A stretch of 64,000 nucleotides of DNA from Yoonia maritima (lineage in GTDB: Bacteria > Pseudomonadota > Alphaproteobacteria > Rhodobacterales > Rhodobacteraceae). The stretch is from contig NZ_PKFN01000008.1 of the NCBI RefSeq assembly GCF_002933395.1, positions 62,001 to 126,000 of the forward strand, in the 5' to 3' direction. Positions 35,862 to 45,687 of the stretch are shown in pieces. Under the pieces are notes generated by a model. The model saw nothing but the letters and a program-made list of their open reading frames with translations. It did no database searches and had not been told where the DNA came from. The stretch's first letter is position 1, and each line of letters begins with the position of its first letter. Both the position numbers and the translations under genes were made by a program.

Positions 35862-36620
35862 ATGGGAATCCTTGAAGTAAAAGGCATCAACAAACGGTTC
35901 GGTGGCCTGCAAGCGCTGGGTGATGTGAACCTAAGCGTGGAAGAAAATACCGTCCACGCGATCATCGGACCGAACGGTGCGGGTAAATCCACACTACTGA
36001 ACGTGCTGGTTGGAAAACTGATCCCAGATAGCGGTTCAGTCATGTTTGACGGGCAGTCTGTCTTGGGGCGTAAGCCACACGAGATCAATCAGATGGGGAT
36101 TAGCCGGGTGTTCCAAACACCCGAAATCTTCACCGATCTGACAGTGTTCGAAAACGTGATGATCCCCTGCTTTGCCAAGCGTGACGGTGCGTTCCGCATG
36201 CATGCAATCGAAAGCATCACGTCAGAAAAGGGCATTCGTGCGCAGGCCGAAGAAATGCTGGCCGACGTGAACATGCTTGAAAAGCGTGACATGCTGACAT
36301 CCAGCCTTTCACGTGGTGACAAACGTCGTTTGGAAATGGCGATGTGTCTGGTGCAGGATCCAAAGCTGCTGTTACTTGATGAGCCAACAGCGGGCATGGC
36401 GCGGGCTGATACGGAAAACACGATCAACCTGCTCAAAGAGATCCGGACCAAACGCGGCATCACGATGGCCATTATTGAGCACGACATGAACGTTGTGTTC
36501 TCATTGGCGGAACGGATCACTGTGTTGGCACAGGGCACCCCCCTTGTCGAAGACATCCCGGAAAACATCAAAGGCCACCCAAAAGTGCGCGAAGCCTACC
36601 TTGGCGAAGCACAGGTCTAA
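35862..36620 (+). CDS. ABC transporter ATP-binding protein (LivG family)
   Basis: A 252-residue ATPase: Walker A GPNGAGKST (36-44), signature SLSRGDKRRLEMA (a variant of LSGGQ typical of LivG/UrtD), Walker B LLLLDEPTAGM and the switch histidine in IIEHDM. It energises the transporter with the second ATPase. TAAGGAGAAACGGAT precedes the ATG. Two stacked hairpins follow its stop. Confidence 0.92.
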   Translation: MGILEVKGINKRFGGLQALGDVNLSVEENTVHAIIGPNGAGKSTLLNVLVGKLIPDSGSVMFDGQSVLGRKPHEINQMGISRVFQTPEIFTDLTVFENVMIPCFAKRDGAFRMHAIESITSEKGIRAQAEEMLADVNMLEKRDMLTSSLSRGDKRRLEMAMCLVQDPKLLLLDEPTAGMARADTENTINLLKEIRTKRGITMAIIEHDMNVVFSLAERITVLAQGTPLVEDIPENIKGHPKVREAYLGEAQV

Positions 36621-36632
36621 CCTTCATCCAGC

Positions 36633-36681
36633 GGCCAATTCTGTCACAGGAATTGGCCACCAACTCTGACACAGAGTTTGG
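36633..36681 (+). promoter_or_regulatory. Two stacked hairpins between the ATPase genes
   Basis: First hairpin: GGCCAATTC and GAATTGGCC (36633-36641 and 36650-36658) around an 8-base loop. Second hairpin: CCAACTCTG and CAGAGTTTGG (36660-36681) with one bulge. The two have related arms and loops (both contain CTGnCAC-like sequence), as if duplicated. They lie between two genes of one operon and may control the relative expression of the last gene. Confidence 0.6.
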
Positions 36682-36697
36682 CACCCCGGAGACAAAC

Positions 36698-37447
36698 ATG
36701 AACGAACCATTCAACAAACATGCAAATAACGCGGCCACTCACCCCGCCTTTCTCAGCGTTTGGGAAATCGAGGCCTACTACGGCGAAAGCTATATCGTCC
36801 AAAACGTCAGCTTTAACATTCACGAGGGCGAAATCCTCGCGTTGCTGGGACGAAACGGCGCTGGGAAAACATCGACCCTCCGCACCATCGCGCGGCTCGA
36901 TGATCCCGAACTAAAACACGGAGAAATTTGGCTAGATCACAAACCACTACATGAAATGAAAAGCCACCAAGCGGCTGCCGAAGGCATCGCGCTGGTCCCC
37001 GAAGATCGCCGGATCATTCCGGGCCTCACCGTTGAAGAAAACTTGCAGCTTGCACAAATCGCACCGCCTAAAGGATGGTCGCTTGAACGTATATACGAGC
37101 TATTTCCGCGCCTGGGCGAACGCCGCAAACAAGAAGGCGTGACTCTTTCTGGTGGTGAACAACAAATGCTTGCCATCGCACGCGCGCTTGCGCGTGATAT
37201 CAAAGTGCTCTTGCTTGATGAACCTTACGAAGGTCTGGCCCCTGTTATCGTACAGGAAATCGCCAAGACCCTTGGAATTATCCGAGACCAAGGCATCACT
37301 ACCGTGATCGTAGAACAAAACGCTGTTGCTGCGCTGAAACTGGCCGACCGTGCCGTGATCCTTGATACTGGTACTGTTGTTTTTGACGGTTCTGCGGCTG
37401 AAGTTCTCGAAAACGATGAATTGCGCGCGCAATATCTCGCAATCTAA
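36698..37447 (+). CDS. ABC transporter ATP-binding protein (LivF family)
   Basis: A 249-residue ATPase with Walker A GRNGAGKTS, signature LSGGEQQMLAIARAL, Walker B LLLDEPYEGLAP and EQN in place of the usual switch histidine region (VIVEQNAVAALKLADRA), all typical of LivF/UrtE. The ATG at 36698 with CGGAGAC upstream is chosen; 36653 lies inside a hairpin. Last gene of the transporter operon. Confidence 0.92.
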   Translation: MNEPFNKHANNAATHPAFLSVWEIEAYYGESYIVQNVSFNIHEGEILALLGRNGAGKTSTLRTIARLDDPELKHGEIWLDHKPLHEMKSHQAAAEGIALVPEDRRIIPGLTVEENLQLAQIAPPKGWSLERIYELFPRLGERRKQEGVTLSGGEQQMLAIARALARDIKVLLLDEPYEGLAPVIVQEIAKTLGIIRDQGITTVIVEQNAVAALKLADRAVILDTGTVVFDGSAAEVLENDELRAQYLAI

Positions 37448-37639
37448 AGACGTTTAGCCGGGCGTATCTTGCGCGAACGCCCGGCTATCCCCCTATGGCA
37501 ACGCACCATTTTGCCAAAGCGCTGCATTTTCATGCGCGCCCGCTTCCCCCCCCGGCAGGCTTGCCCTATAAGTGGCCCAATCTTTTGTGACGTAGCGTCG
37601 CAAAGGCTAAGGAATTCAGGGCAAACGGCCGAGGACAAA

Positions 37640-38134
37640 ATGAGCAACAAAACTTCTCACGACAGCGATGTCAGCTTTATTCAGGCTCTGGCAGAGCTGT
37701 TGCGCGAAAATGATCTAACCGAATTACAGGTCAAGCGTGACTATGCTGAAAATGACAGCCTGAACGTTCGCGTTAGCCGCCAAACCCAGACAGTCGTGCA
37801 AGCTTCGGTGCCTGCAGCGGCCCCTGCCCCAATCGCCGCTGCAGCGCCTGTTGCAGCCGTCGCTGCACCAGCTACAGAATCCGCTGATCCAGCAAGCCAT
37901 CCGGGCGCAGTGACATCACCGATGGTTGGAACGGTATATATGGCACCTGAACCGGGTGCTGCTGCATTTTCAACCGTTGGCGCATCTGTCAACGAAGGTG
38001 ACACATTGCTGATCATCGAAGCCATGAAAACGATGAACCACATCCCGGCGCCACGTTCTGGTACCATCAAACGTATCTTGGTCGAAGACGGCGGCGCTGT
38101 CGAATTTGGCGCTCCTCTTGTGATCATCGAATAA
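37640..38134 (+). CDS. accB: Acetyl-CoA carboxylase biotin carboxyl carrier protein
   Basis: A 164-residue carrier subunit. An N-terminal helical part (1-45), a Pro/Ala-rich hinge (about 55-88) and the biotinyl domain with the biotin-accepting Lys130 in EAMKTMN. It carries CO2 from biotin carboxylase to carboxyltransferase for malonyl-CoA synthesis. The start at 37640 (GAGGACAAA upstream) gives the normal length. accC follows after 10 bases. Confidence 0.95.
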   Translation: MSNKTSHDSDVSFIQALAELLRENDLTELQVKRDYAENDSLNVRVSRQTQTVVQASVPAAAPAPIAAAAPVAAVAAPATESADPASHPGAVTSPMVGTVYMAPEPGAAAFSTVGASVNEGDTLLIIEAMKTMNHIPAPRSGTIKRILVEDGGAVEFGAPLVIIE

Positions 38135-38144
38135 GGGCGGGCCC

Positions 38145-39494
38145 ATGTTCGACAAAATCCTAATTGCTAACCGGGGCGAAATTGCCCTGCGCGTTGTCCG
38201 CGCATGCCGCGAGATGGGCGTAAAATCCGTCGCGGTCCATTCAACTGCTGACGCTGACGCAATGCACGTGCGTATGGCGGACGAAGCAATCTGTATCGGC
38301 CCCCCATCGTCCGCGCAAAGCTATCTGTCATTTCCTGCAATCATCTCGGCTTGTGAAATCACAGGCGCACAGGCGATCCACCCTGGATATGGCTTCTTGT
38401 CTGAAAACGCTGCATTCGTGCAGGCCGTCGAAGATCATGATCTGACATTCATCGGCCCCACAGCGGAACATATCCGTACAATGGGTGACAAAATCACAGC
38501 CAAAGACACAATGAAAGCGCTTGGCGTTCCATGTGTCCCTGGCTCTGACGGTGGCGTACCAACGTTAGAAGACGCGCAACGCATCGGTGAAGAAGTCGGC
38601 TATCCAGTGATCATCAAAGCGACAGCTGGTGGCGGTGGGCGTGGTATGAAAGTGGCACAAACAGCAGCCGACATGGAGCAAGCGTTTCACTCGGCGCGTG
38701 CTGAGGGCAAAGCTGCCTTTGGTAACGACGAAGTTTACATCGAAAAATACCTGACAACGCCGCGACACATCGAAATCCAAGTCTTTGGTGACGGCAAAGG
38801 CAACGCGGTGCACCTAGGTGAACGCGATTGTTCGCTACAACGCCGCCACCAGAAAGTGTTTGAAGAGGCCCCCGGCCCCTGCATCACACCTGAGCTGCGT
38901 GCGAAAATCGGCAAAGTCTGTGCGGATGCGGTTGCAAAGATCAACTATATCGGCGCGGGTACGATCGAATTCCTTTTCGAAAACGATGAATTCTATTTCA
39001 TCGAAATGAACACACGCTTGCAGGTGGAACACCCTGTTACCGAATCGATCTTTGGTGTTGATTTGGTGCGCGAACAGCTACGCGTTGCTGCAGGCATGCC
39101 GATGTCATTTACTCAAGATGACCTGCAAATCAACGGTCACTCGATTGAAGTACGGATTAACGCTGAAAAGCTACCCAACTTTGCGCCCTGCCCCGGTACG
39201 ATCACACAGTATCACACCCCCGGCGGGCTTGGTGTGCGTATGGATAGTGCGCTTTATGACGGCTATCGCATCCCCCCCTATTACGACAGCTTGATCGGTA
39301 AACTGATCGTACATGGTCGCGACCGCCCAGAAGCATTGGCCCGCTTGGCCCGCGCCCTTGGCGAGCTCATCGTTGATGGTGTCGATACAACAATTCCGCT
39401 ATTTCATGCGCTACTTGCTGAAGAAGCCGTTCAAACGGGTGAATACAACATTCACTGGCTTGAACACTGGTTAGAAGAAAACCTAAACGGCTAA
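38145..39494 (+). CDS. accC: Acetyl-CoA carboxylase biotin carboxylase
   Basis: A 449-residue ATP-grasp enzyme that carboxylates biotin on AccB. It opens [16 protein letters not shown], has the glycine loop [25 protein letters not shown] and the metal-binding [22 protein letters not shown] region. Length matches the family. It is cotranscribed with accB and followed by an intrinsic terminator. Confidence 0.97.
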   Translation: MFDKILIANRGEIALRVVRACREMGVKSVAVHSTADADAMHVRMADEAICIGPPSSAQSYLSFPAIISACEITGAQAIHPGYGFLSENAAFVQAVEDHDLTFIGPTAEHIRTMGDKITAKDTMKALGVPCVPGSDGGVPTLEDAQRIGEEVGYPVIIKATAGGGGRGMKVAQTAADMEQAFHSARAEGKAAFGNDEVYIEKYLTTPRHIEIQVFGDGKGNAVHLGERDCSLQRRHQKVFEEAPGPCITPELRAKIGKVCADAVAKINYIGAGTIEFLFENDEFYFIEMNTRLQVEHPVTESIFGVDLVREQLRVAAGMPMSFTQDDLQINGHSIEVRINAEKLPNFAPCPGTITQYHTPGGLGVRMDSALYDGYRIPPYYDSLIGKLIVHGRDRPEALARLARALGELIVDGVDTTIPLFHALLAEEAVQTGEYNIHWLEHWLEENLNG

Positions 39495-39503
39495 ACAAAT
39501 TCG

Positions 39504-39532
39504 CGCGGTCCGGTTTATCGGGCCGCGTTTTT
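39504..39532 (+). terminator. Intrinsic terminator of accBC
   Basis: Arms CGCGGTCCG and CGGGCCGCG (one T-G pair) with loop GTTTAT, followed directly by TTTTT, 10 bases after the accC stop. Confidence 0.88.
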
Positions 39533-39562
39533 CTTATTCTGTGACGCGTTAGGCGTTTATCG

Positions 39563-40201
39563 ATGCAAGACCTTACGCCAGACTTATTGCTATCTGCCTA
39601 TGCTCAAGGCGTCTTTCCGATGTCAGAAAGCCGCGACGACCCTGATATTTTTTGGGTGGATCCTACCATGCGTGGGATACTGCCACTGAATGGCTTCCGT
39701 ATTTCGCGCAGTCTGGCGAAAACCATGCGACGCGGGGACCTTACCGTTAGCTTTGACACCGATTTTACCGCTGTTGTGCAAGGCTGCGCAGACCGTGACG
39801 AAACATGGATCAACGATACTATCTTTGATCTCTATTGCGCCCTACATAACAGCGGCGACGCACACTCTGTCGAAGTATGGCAAGATGGGCTGCTGGTCGG
39901 TGGCGCGTATGGCGTGACCGTTGGCGCAGCCTTCTTTGGAGAAAGCATGTTTAGCCGTGCCACCGATGCGTCCAAGGTGGCGCTTGCCTATCTCGTTGAT
40001 CGGCTCCGCTTGGGGGGATTTCAACTGTGCGACACGCAGTTTATCACTGACCATCTGACCAGCCTTGGTGCCATCGAAGTACCACGTGAAACCTATCACG
40101 CGTATCTACAAGCAGCGATTAGCAGACCAGCATCATTCGTTGCACCCGGTGGCGTTCCGGCAGCTCAGGATGTGATACAGCGCAACGCCCAAACGTCATA
40201 A
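39563..40201 (+). CDS. aat: Leucyl/phenylalanyl-tRNA--protein transferase
   Basis: A 212-residue enzyme that adds Leu or Phe to N-terminal Arg/Lys, marking proteins for ClpAP degradation (N-end rule). Conserved segments visible: [58 protein letters not shown] and FFGESMFSR. Length is normal. Its 3' end overlaps the convergent DUF2155 gene by 37 bases. Confidence 0.95.
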   Translation: MQDLTPDLLLSAYAQGVFPMSESRDDPDIFWVDPTMRGILPLNGFRISRSLAKTMRRGDLTVSFDTDFTAVVQGCADRDETWINDTIFDLYCALHNSGDAHSVEVWQDGLLVGGAYGVTVGAAFFGESMFSRATDASKVALAYLVDRLRLGGFQLCDTQFITDHLTSLGAIEVPRETYHAYLQAAISRPASFVAPGGVPAAQDVIQRNAQTS

Positions 40202-40530
40202 CGCGGATGGTCCATCGCATTGAGCGCTGGTGAAGATGCAATCATCCATCCCGCGAATGCAGGTTCTTCTTGGTCACGGTATTTTACCACCAATTCGATG
40301 TACGCATCCCCAGACGGGTTTGACTCTGGGTAGCGACAATCATTTAGGGTAACATGCAAGTAACCAAGCCGACCTGTTTCACCGGTATTCAGCGTCAAAT
40401 CAATGTGGTCGCCTGTTAGCTTATCCAGCACGCGTACCACACCAGTATCGGCTGAAACGGCGACCTCTTCTTGCGCCGTTGCACACAACGGCACGGAAAG
40501 CATCGCACAAATGATCAGTGACTTATACAT
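40165..40530 (-). CDS. DUF2155 domain exported protein
   Basis: A 121-residue exported protein: signal peptide [20 protein letters not shown] and the DUF2155 core ([54 protein letters not shown]). Found next to aat and NDUFA12 in alphaproteobacteria; function not established. The start at 40530 is chosen for the signal peptide. Its last 37 bases overlap the 3' end of aat on the other strand. Confidence 0.88.
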   Translation of the reverse strand: MYKSLIICAMLSVPLCATAQEEVAVSADTGVVRVLDKLTGDHIDLTLNTGETGRLGYLHVTLNDCRYPESNPSGDAYIELVVKYRDQEEPAFAGWMIASSPALNAMDHPRYDVWALRCITS

Positions 40531-40543
40531 GACTAACGAGCCC

Positions 40544-40927
40544 TTACTCAGGCGCCCATGCCTCATAATCAGAACGTTCAGCAGGTGCTGATTTACGAAT
40601 AGAACCCGCTGGCGCGTAAGCCGCAACAGTACCTGTCAGGTTTTCCTGATGTGGCTTTTCCCATGGCTTGTGGTTCAACGCCACCTCTGTCGGAGGCTCG
40701 TCCCAAGTACGGTGCAACCAACCATGCCATTCTGGGCTCACGCGTGATGCCTCGTTTTCACCGTTATAAATCACCCAGCGGCGACTATCATCAGCATTAC
40801 GGTAAAACACGTTACCTTCGGCATCTTCGCCGACTTTTTTGCCGTTCCGGCTTGTCCAAAGCTGGGTGCCAAAGGATTGACCATCCCACCATGTAAAGAT
40901 GCGTTTGATATTGTGACCAAGGCCCAT
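40544..40927 (-). CDS. NADH:ubiquinone oxidoreductase subunit NDUFA12-like
   Basis: A 127-residue protein matching the alphaproteobacterial NDUFA12 accessory subunit of complex [61 protein letters not shown] and [15 protein letters not shown]. It sits on the matrix (cytoplasmic) arm. It lies 13 bases upstream of the DUF2155 gene, probably as an operon. ACGGAGACGCGAC precedes the ATG. Confidence 0.93.
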   Translation of the reverse strand: MGLGHNIKRIFTWWDGQSFGTQLWTSRNGKKVGEDAEGNVFYRNADDSRRWVIYNGENEASRVSPEWHGWLHRTWDEPPTEVALNHKPWEKPHQENLTGTVAAYAPAGSIRKSAPAERSDYEAWAPE

Positions 40928-40987
40928 GTCGCGTCTCCGTTTGCGTTACCTGTCCATGCCTGAAATAGGCGGAAAGGTCCAGTCCGG

Positions 40988-41359
40988 TTAAAGCCCCGCG
41001 CGATACGCGGTCAGTTCAATTTCGATTTTGTACTTTGGGTCGATCAACGGGCATGAAATCATCATCGCAGCTGGGGGATTGTCACCAAATGCTTGCGACA
41101 AGATCGGCCAGCACGGCTCAAAATCTGCTGGATTAGGCACCACATATGTCACCCGGACCGTATCAGCAAAGCTCGCCCCTGCTTCGGAAAGCGCCTTTTC
41201 TATCACCGATAAAGCAGCCGCACATTGGGTGGCGACGTCGTCAGAAATATCGTCACCCGGCGCGACAGTCCCTGAAACGTGGACCCAGCCATCAGCAACA
41301 ACCGCGCGGCAATATCCGATTTTATCTTCGAAAATGCCGCCCGACTTGATGCGTTTCAT
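40988..41359 (-). CDS. RidA family protein
   Basis: A 123-residue YjgF/RidA-like protein (enamine/imine deaminase fold): CRAVVADGWVHVSGTVAPGDD, QCAAALSVIEKALSEAGASFADTVRV in part, and DPKYKIEIELTAYRAG. The family's catalytic arginine is not clearly in its usual context, so the activity may differ. It follows clpX by three bases on the same strand and may be cotranscribed with it. Confidence 0.83.
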   Translation of the reverse strand: MKRIKSGGIFEDKIGYCRAVVADGWVHVSGTVAPGDDISDDVATQCAAALSVIEKALSEAGASFADTVRVTYVVPNPADFEPCWPILSQAFGDNPPAAMMISCPLIDPKYKIEIELTAYRAGL

Positions 41360-41362
41360 GGT

Positions 41363-42631
41363 TTAGCTCGCTGAAGCCGTTTCTTTGGCCTGTTTACCAT
41401 CGTCATGGATCATCAAAGGAGCAACGTCGGATGTCACGGCCTCTTCGTTCACAACAACTTCTGTGACCGTATCCATACCCGGCAGGTCGAACATGGTATC
41501 GAGCAGAATGTCTTCCATGATCGACCGCAAACCACGTGCGCCAGTTTTACGTTCAATCGCACGTGCAGCGATGGCGGTGAGCGCATCATCTGTAAACGTT
41601 AGTTTGGTGTCTTCGAGCTCGAATAGGCGCTGATACTGCTTAACCAATGCGTTCTTCGGCTTGGTCAGAATCGTGATAAGCGCGTCGGCATCCAGGTCGG
41701 TCAATGTTGCGATGACAGGCAGACGACCAACAAATTCGGGGATTAGACCAAACTTGAGAAGATCTTCTGGCTCGAGGTCTTGAAACACCTCGCCGACACC
41801 ACGCTCATCAACGTCATTCACTTCAGCGCCAAAGCCCATGCTTGTGCCCTTGCCACGCTGCGCGATGATCTTATCCAGTCCGGCGAAGGCACCGCCGCAA
41901 ATAAACAGGATGTTCGTGGTATCAACCTGCAAAAATTCTTGCTGCGGATGCTTGCGACCGCCCTGTGGTGGTACAGATGCAACCGTACCTTCCATGATCT
42001 TTAGCAATGCCTGCTGCACGCCTTCACCTGATACATCACGTGTAATCGAAGGGTTATCAGACTTGCGTGTAATTTTATCGACCTCATCGATATACACGAT
42101 GCCACGCTGCGCGCGTTCGACATTGTATTCGGACGCCTGCAGCAGTTTAAGAATGATGTTTTCGACATCTTCACCAACATAACCGGCCTCGGTCAATGTG
42201 GTCGCGTCTGCCATGGTAAATGGCACATCCAAAATACGCGCAAGCGTTTGGGCAAGAAGCGTTTTACCACACCCTGTAGGCCCAATAAGCATGATGTTAG
42301 ATTTCGCCAGTTCAATATCAGATTTATCGGCGTGGTTCAGGCGTTTGTAGTGGTTATGTACAGCAACAGACAACACACGTTTCGCATGCATCTGGCCAAT
42401 GACATAATCATCCAGCACCTGACAAATTTCAGTTGGGGTCGGCACACCATCGCCAGCCTTAAGGCCTGCGGTTTTGGTTTCTTCGCGGATAATGTCCATG
42501 CAAAGTTCAACACATTCATCACAGATGAATACTGTTGGTCCCGCAATCAGCTTACGCACCTCATGTTGGCTTTTGCCACAGAAGCTACAGTAAAGCGTGT
42601 TTTTGCTGTCGTTTCCGGTCGTAGTCGCCAT
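41363..42631 (-). CDS. clpX: ATP-dependent Clp protease ATPase subunit ClpX
   Basis: A 422-residue AAA+ unfoldase. N-terminal zinc-binding domain with Cys15, Cys18, Cys37 and Cys40; Walker A GPTGCGKT (117-124); Walker [32 protein letters not shown]; sensor-2 arginine region [12 protein letters not shown]. It unfolds tagged substrates and feeds them into ClpP. clpP lies upstream, separated by a stem-loop. Confidence 0.98.
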   Translation of the reverse strand: MATTTGNDSKNTLYCSFCGKSQHEVRKLIAGPTVFICDECVELCMDIIREETKTAGLKAGDGVPTPTEICQVLDDYVIGQMHAKRVLSVAVHNHYKRLNHADKSDIELAKSNIMLIGPTGCGKTLLAQTLARILDVPFTMADATTLTEAGYVGEDVENIILKLLQASEYNVERAQRGIVYIDEVDKITRKSDNPSITRDVSGEGVQQALLKIMEGTVASVPPQGGRKHPQQEFLQVDTTNILFICGGAFAGLDKIIAQRGKGTSMGFGAEVNDVDERGVGEVFQDLEPEDLLKFGLIPEFVGRLPVIATLTDLDADALITILTKPKNALVKQYQRLFELEDTKLTFTDDALTAIAARAIERKTGARGLRSIMEDILLDTMFDLPGMDTVTEVVVNEEAVTSDVAPLMIHDDGKQAKETASAS

Positions 42632-42670
42632 CTCAAACCCCTTGGCCTATAGGCCCGTCAAACATAATTT

Positions 42671-42702
42671 GGGCTGCCCCTATCGCAACTTTAGGGCAGC
42701 CC
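42671..42702 (-). terminator. Stem-loop between clpP and clpX
   Basis: Nine-base inverted repeat GGGCTGCCC and GGGCAGCCC extended by a TA/TA pair around an internal loop, downstream of clpP on its strand. No strong T run follows; partial termination or mRNA protection is likely, with clpX having its own promoter. Confidence 0.6.
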
Positions 42703-42755
42703 GGCAAGGTCCACAATGTCAAAATGACCAAGTCGTGGTCAGGTTAACACTACTC

Positions 42756-43376
42756 TCAATCTTCGCCTTTTTCGCGGTTCTCAACGATTTCGTCGATCAA
42801 ACCCCAATCTTTAGCCTCTTCAGGCGACATAAAGTTATCGCGCTCGAGCCCCGCTTCGACTTTTTTCAGCGTATTTCCGGTATGCTTAACGTAAATTTCA
42901 TTCAAGCGTGTCTTCAGCTTTTGGGTTTCTTGAGCGTGGATCATGATGTCAGTTGCTTGCCCCTGATATCCGCCGGATGGTTGGTGCACCATCACGCGGC
43001 TGTTTGGCAGTGAGAAACGCATGCCAGCATGGCCCGCAGTCAACAAAAGCGACCCCATAGATGCAGCTTGACCAATAACCAGCGTGCTGACCTTTGGCTT
43101 GATGTACTGCATGGTGTCGTAAATCGACAAACCAGATGTCACCACGCCACCGGGGCTATTGATATACATGCTGATTTCTTTTTTCGGGTTTTCCGATTCG
43201 AGGTGCAGAAGCTGCGCGACGATCAATTGGCTCATGCCGTCATGCACTGGGCCGTTTACGAAAATGATCCGCTCTTTCAACAAGCGCGAAAAAATATCAT
43301 AGGCGCGTTCACCCCGAGCGGTCTGTTCAACGACCATTGGGACAAGGTTCATGTAGGTCTCGACGGGGTCTTGCAT
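42756..43376 (-). CDS. clpP: ATP-dependent Clp protease proteolytic subunit ClpP
   Basis: A 206-residue serine protease with catalytic triad Ser106 (GQAASMGS), His131 (MVHQPSGG) and Asp180 (LERDNFMS). It forms the tetradecameric chamber for ClpX/ClpA. Normal length, starting [19 protein letters not shown]. Confidence 0.98.
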   Translation of the reverse strand: MQDPVETYMNLVPMVVEQTARGERAYDIFSRLLKERIIFVNGPVHDGMSQLIVAQLLHLESENPKKEISMYINSPGGVVTSGLSIYDTMQYIKPKVSTLVIGQAASMGSLLLTAGHAGMRFSLPNSRVMVHQPSGGYQGQATDIMIHAQETQKLKTRLNEIYVKHTGNTLKKVEAGLERDNFMSPEEAKDWGLIDEIVENREKGED

Positions 43377-43491
43377 ATGTAGTGCCTCACTCTTGGACGG
43401 TGTCGTCCTAATTCAAAAGTCCTGACAGAGTCTTAGTGACAGGCGTCAGGGGCTTCAAGGGTTGCAGGGTACGTTTGACGAATCGTAAGCA

Positions 43492-43510
43492 ATGACTTAC
43501 GGTAAGTCAT
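43492..43510. promoter_or_regulatory. Palindrome over the ArsR start codon (putative operator)
   Basis: Perfect inverted repeat ATGACTTAC-G-GTAAGTCAT; its last two bases are the AT of the downstream gene's ATG. No ribosome binding site is visible in or just before it, so the transcript may be leaderless and the site an autoregulatory operator. Confidence 0.6.
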
Positions 43511-43826
43511 GACCTACCAAAATGCAATCACCGCCCTTGCCGATCCAACACGCCGCGTCATAATTGACCGCCTGCGTAGCGGCCCGCTGCCTGTCGGAGC
43601 AATTGCAGACGGCATGGACATTAGCCGCCCGGCCGTCAGCCAACACTTGCGCGTACTGTCAGATGCCGGACTTTTGACCGTCACCCCATCCGGGAATCGC
43701 AGGCTGTATGCCATTGCGCCTGATGGCATCGATGAATTACGGAAATATCTGGATAACCTGTGGGATGATGCATTTGCAGCATTTGCCCGTGCGGCCCATG
43801 ATCAAGCGAAGAGAATAAAGAAATGA
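43509..43826 (+). CDS. ArsR-family transcriptional regulator
   Basis: A 105-residue winged helix-turn-helix protein: ITALADPTRRVIIDRLRSGPLPV, recognition helix ISRPAVSQHLRVLSDAGLL and wing PSGNRRLYAI. It lacks the metal-binding cysteines of classical ArsR. The partner gene, overlapping by ATGA, encodes an SRPBCC (AHSA1) protein, a common pair of unknown signal. A perfect palindrome covers its start codon. Confidence 0.9.
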   Translation: MTYQNAITALADPTRRVIIDRLRSGPLPVGAIADGMDISRPAVSQHLRVLSDAGLLTVTPSGNRRLYAIAPDGIDELRKYLDNLWDDAFAAFARAAHDQAKRIKK

Positions 43827-44284
43827 ACGACCCGATCCACAAAACCGTAGACGTACCGCTGACACCAGATGACGCTTTTGCCCTATTCACCGACGGGATA
43901 AATAGCTGGTGGCCCGGTGCGACCTACTCAGTATCCGCTAACAAAGGCAGCAGACCGCGCGACATCCGGGTTGAGACGCACAAGGGGGGTAGGATCATTG
44001 AAACGACAAAAAACGGTGCCGAATGCATCTGGGGCGAAATCATCGCCTATGATCCCGGTAGGTTCCTGTCGTTCACATGGCACCCCGGTCACCCCGCAAC
44101 CAAGGCTACTGTCGTCACCGTCAGCTTCAAGGCAACCAGAACCGGTACGCAGTGTGACCTGACACACGGCGGCTTTGATATCCTAGGGCCAATCGCTGAT
44201 GCTGTCAGTACAAGCTACCTCACTGCGTGGCATACTGTGCTTGGGTGCTTTTGCAGCGCAAAAAACGCGTATATCGACGCTTAA
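43823..44284 (+). CDS. SRPBCC (AHSA1-like) domain protein
   Basis: A 153-residue START-like, hydrophobic-pocket protein: VDVPLTPDDAFALFTDGINSWWP, GGRIIETTKNGAECIWGEI and PGRFLSFTWHPGHP are typical AHSA1 segments. It probably binds a small hydrophobic ligand; none is known. Translation is coupled to the ArsR regulator by the ATGA overlap. A 234-base gap without a gene follows. Confidence 0.88.
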   Translation: MNDPIHKTVDVPLTPDDAFALFTDGINSWWPGATYSVSANKGSRPRDIRVETHKGGRIIETTKNGAECIWGEIIAYDPGRFLSFTWHPGHPATKATVVTVSFKATRTGTQCDLTHGGFDILGPIADAVSTSYLTAWHTVLGCFCSAKNAYIDA

Positions 44285-44518
44285 TGATTTTTTGCAAATT
44301 TAGAGCACATGTGGGCGAAAACGCCATAGATACGCCCGTTCAGAAATCACAAATGACCGATTTCGATAGCGTGATCAAAACAAGCGACTGCCCAAGTTTC
44401 AATCAATATGCTTCATATTTCATCCCGTTTCCTTGCGAGTGTCGAAAGAGTTGGAAAAAAATATTGACTATTTGGTAAAAAATAAACCTCCTGATAAATA
44501 ACAATATAGGGATGTGCT

Positions 44519-45610
44519 ATGCCAACCGAGCTTCATACAAACTTCACTGGTCTTGATTTCGTAAATCCATTCGTGCTGGCCTCTGCGCCGCCGACGGAAA
44601 GTAAGCGCAAAATTCTAAAGGCCTTTGAGGTTGGCTGGGGCGGTGTCGTCACAAAGACAATTGGTTTACACCCTGTCGAAAACGTCGCAGGTCCAAAAAC
44701 GATTTATCAACGCACAAGCGAAACAAAACCCTATGTCTCGCGCATGAAACGGCCAGACACTGTGTCGCATTCTTCGTGGAATTGGGAACTGATCTCGGAT
44801 CAACCACTGGATCTATGGCTACCTGACTTAGAAGAAATCAAAACCACCTACCCTGACCGGATGCTGATCGGGTCGATCATGGCGGGTGCTGGCGGCGAAG
44901 AAGAAATGGACAATTGGCGCAAACTCGCTACGTCTTGCGTCAACGCAGGTTGTGATGCTCTCGAACTGAATATGTCTTGCCCACATATGGACCGCAAAGA
45001 CATGGGCGCGCATATTGCTAATGATGAAGAAATCATCAAATCAATTCTGAAAGCTGTCACCAGTGTTGTCGATGTGCCAATTTGGGTCAAGCTCACACCA
45101 TCAAGCTCCTCGCTTGTAGAGGGCGCAGCGGCGGCCTACGCGGCAGGTGCATCATCAATCTCACTTTGCAACACGTTCCCGTCCCTGCCCTTAATGGACC
45201 CCGAAACAATGAAGTTTGAGGTCGAAGTGGATGGTCTTGTCACATCTGGTGGGTTGGGCGGCTTGGCCATTTTGCACCAATCCTTGCAACGTGTGTCAGA
45301 CATTTCGCGTGCATTTCCAGATAAATCGATTTCTGGCATTGGGGGCATCCGCGGCTTTCGCGAAGCGTTCAACTTCATTGTACATGGCGCTGGCAACTTG
45401 CAAGTGTGCACAGCCGCGATGGAAGAAAAAGGTAGCGGAGGGATCGGCGTTAAGCTTATTCAAGAATTGAAAGACGACCTAAGCGACTACCTGCAACGCA
45501 ACAACTATTCATCAATTGAAGCGTTTCGCGGTGTCGCACGCGAACGCATTGTGGAGCATTCTAAGGTTCGCCGAAAAAGTGACGCCTATACTGGCGGCTA
45601 CGCGAAATAA
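44519..45610 (+). CDS. Dihydroorotate/dihydropyrimidine dehydrogenase-like (PreA type)
   Basis: A 363-residue flavin TIM-barrel enzyme: FTGLDFVNPFVLASAPPTE, the GGVVTKTIG loop, ELNMSCPHMDRKDMGA with the catalytic cysteine region, VPIWVKLTPSS and SISGIGGIRGF. It resembles the PreA subunit of NAD-dependent dihydropyrimidine dehydrogenase but ends before the C-terminal ferredoxin domain that PreA carries, and no PreT partner is adjacent. AGGGATGTGCT precedes the ATG. The substrate is uncertain. Confidence 0.78.
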   Translation: MPTELHTNFTGLDFVNPFVLASAPPTESKRKILKAFEVGWGGVVTKTIGLHPVENVAGPKTIYQRTSETKPYVSRMKRPDTVSHSSWNWELISDQPLDLWLPDLEEIKTTYPDRMLIGSIMAGAGGEEEMDNWRKLATSCVNAGCDALELNMSCPHMDRKDMGAHIANDEEIIKSILKAVTSVVDVPIWVKLTPSSSSLVEGAAAAYAAGASSISLCNTFPSLPLMDPETMKFEVEVDGLVTSGGLGGLAILHQSLQRVSDISRAFPDKSISGIGGIRGFREAFNFIVHGAGNLQVCTAAMEEKGSGGIGVKLIQELKDDLSDYLQRNNYSSIEAFRGVARERIVEHSKVRRKSDAYTGGYAK

Positions 45611-45630
45611 ATTTCGCTCGCCTTTAGCAT

Positions 45631-45659
45631 CCCCCACGCGCCACCTAAGTGCGTGGGGG
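45631..45659. terminator. Strong GC hairpin between convergent genes
   Basis: Perfect 9-base arms CCCCCACGC and GCGTGGGGG with an 11-base loop, 20 bases after the PreA-like stop and before the convergent folE2 stop. No T run on either side, so termination could be weak or Rho-assisted. Confidence 0.6.
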
Positions 45660-45687
45660 GCTTAATCCACGCAAGCTGCTGAATTCA

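Noticed and set aside
37469..37639. N-terminal extension of accB
   Set aside because: The start at 37640 gives normal BCCP length and has a ribosome binding site; the extension is basic and unlike AccB.
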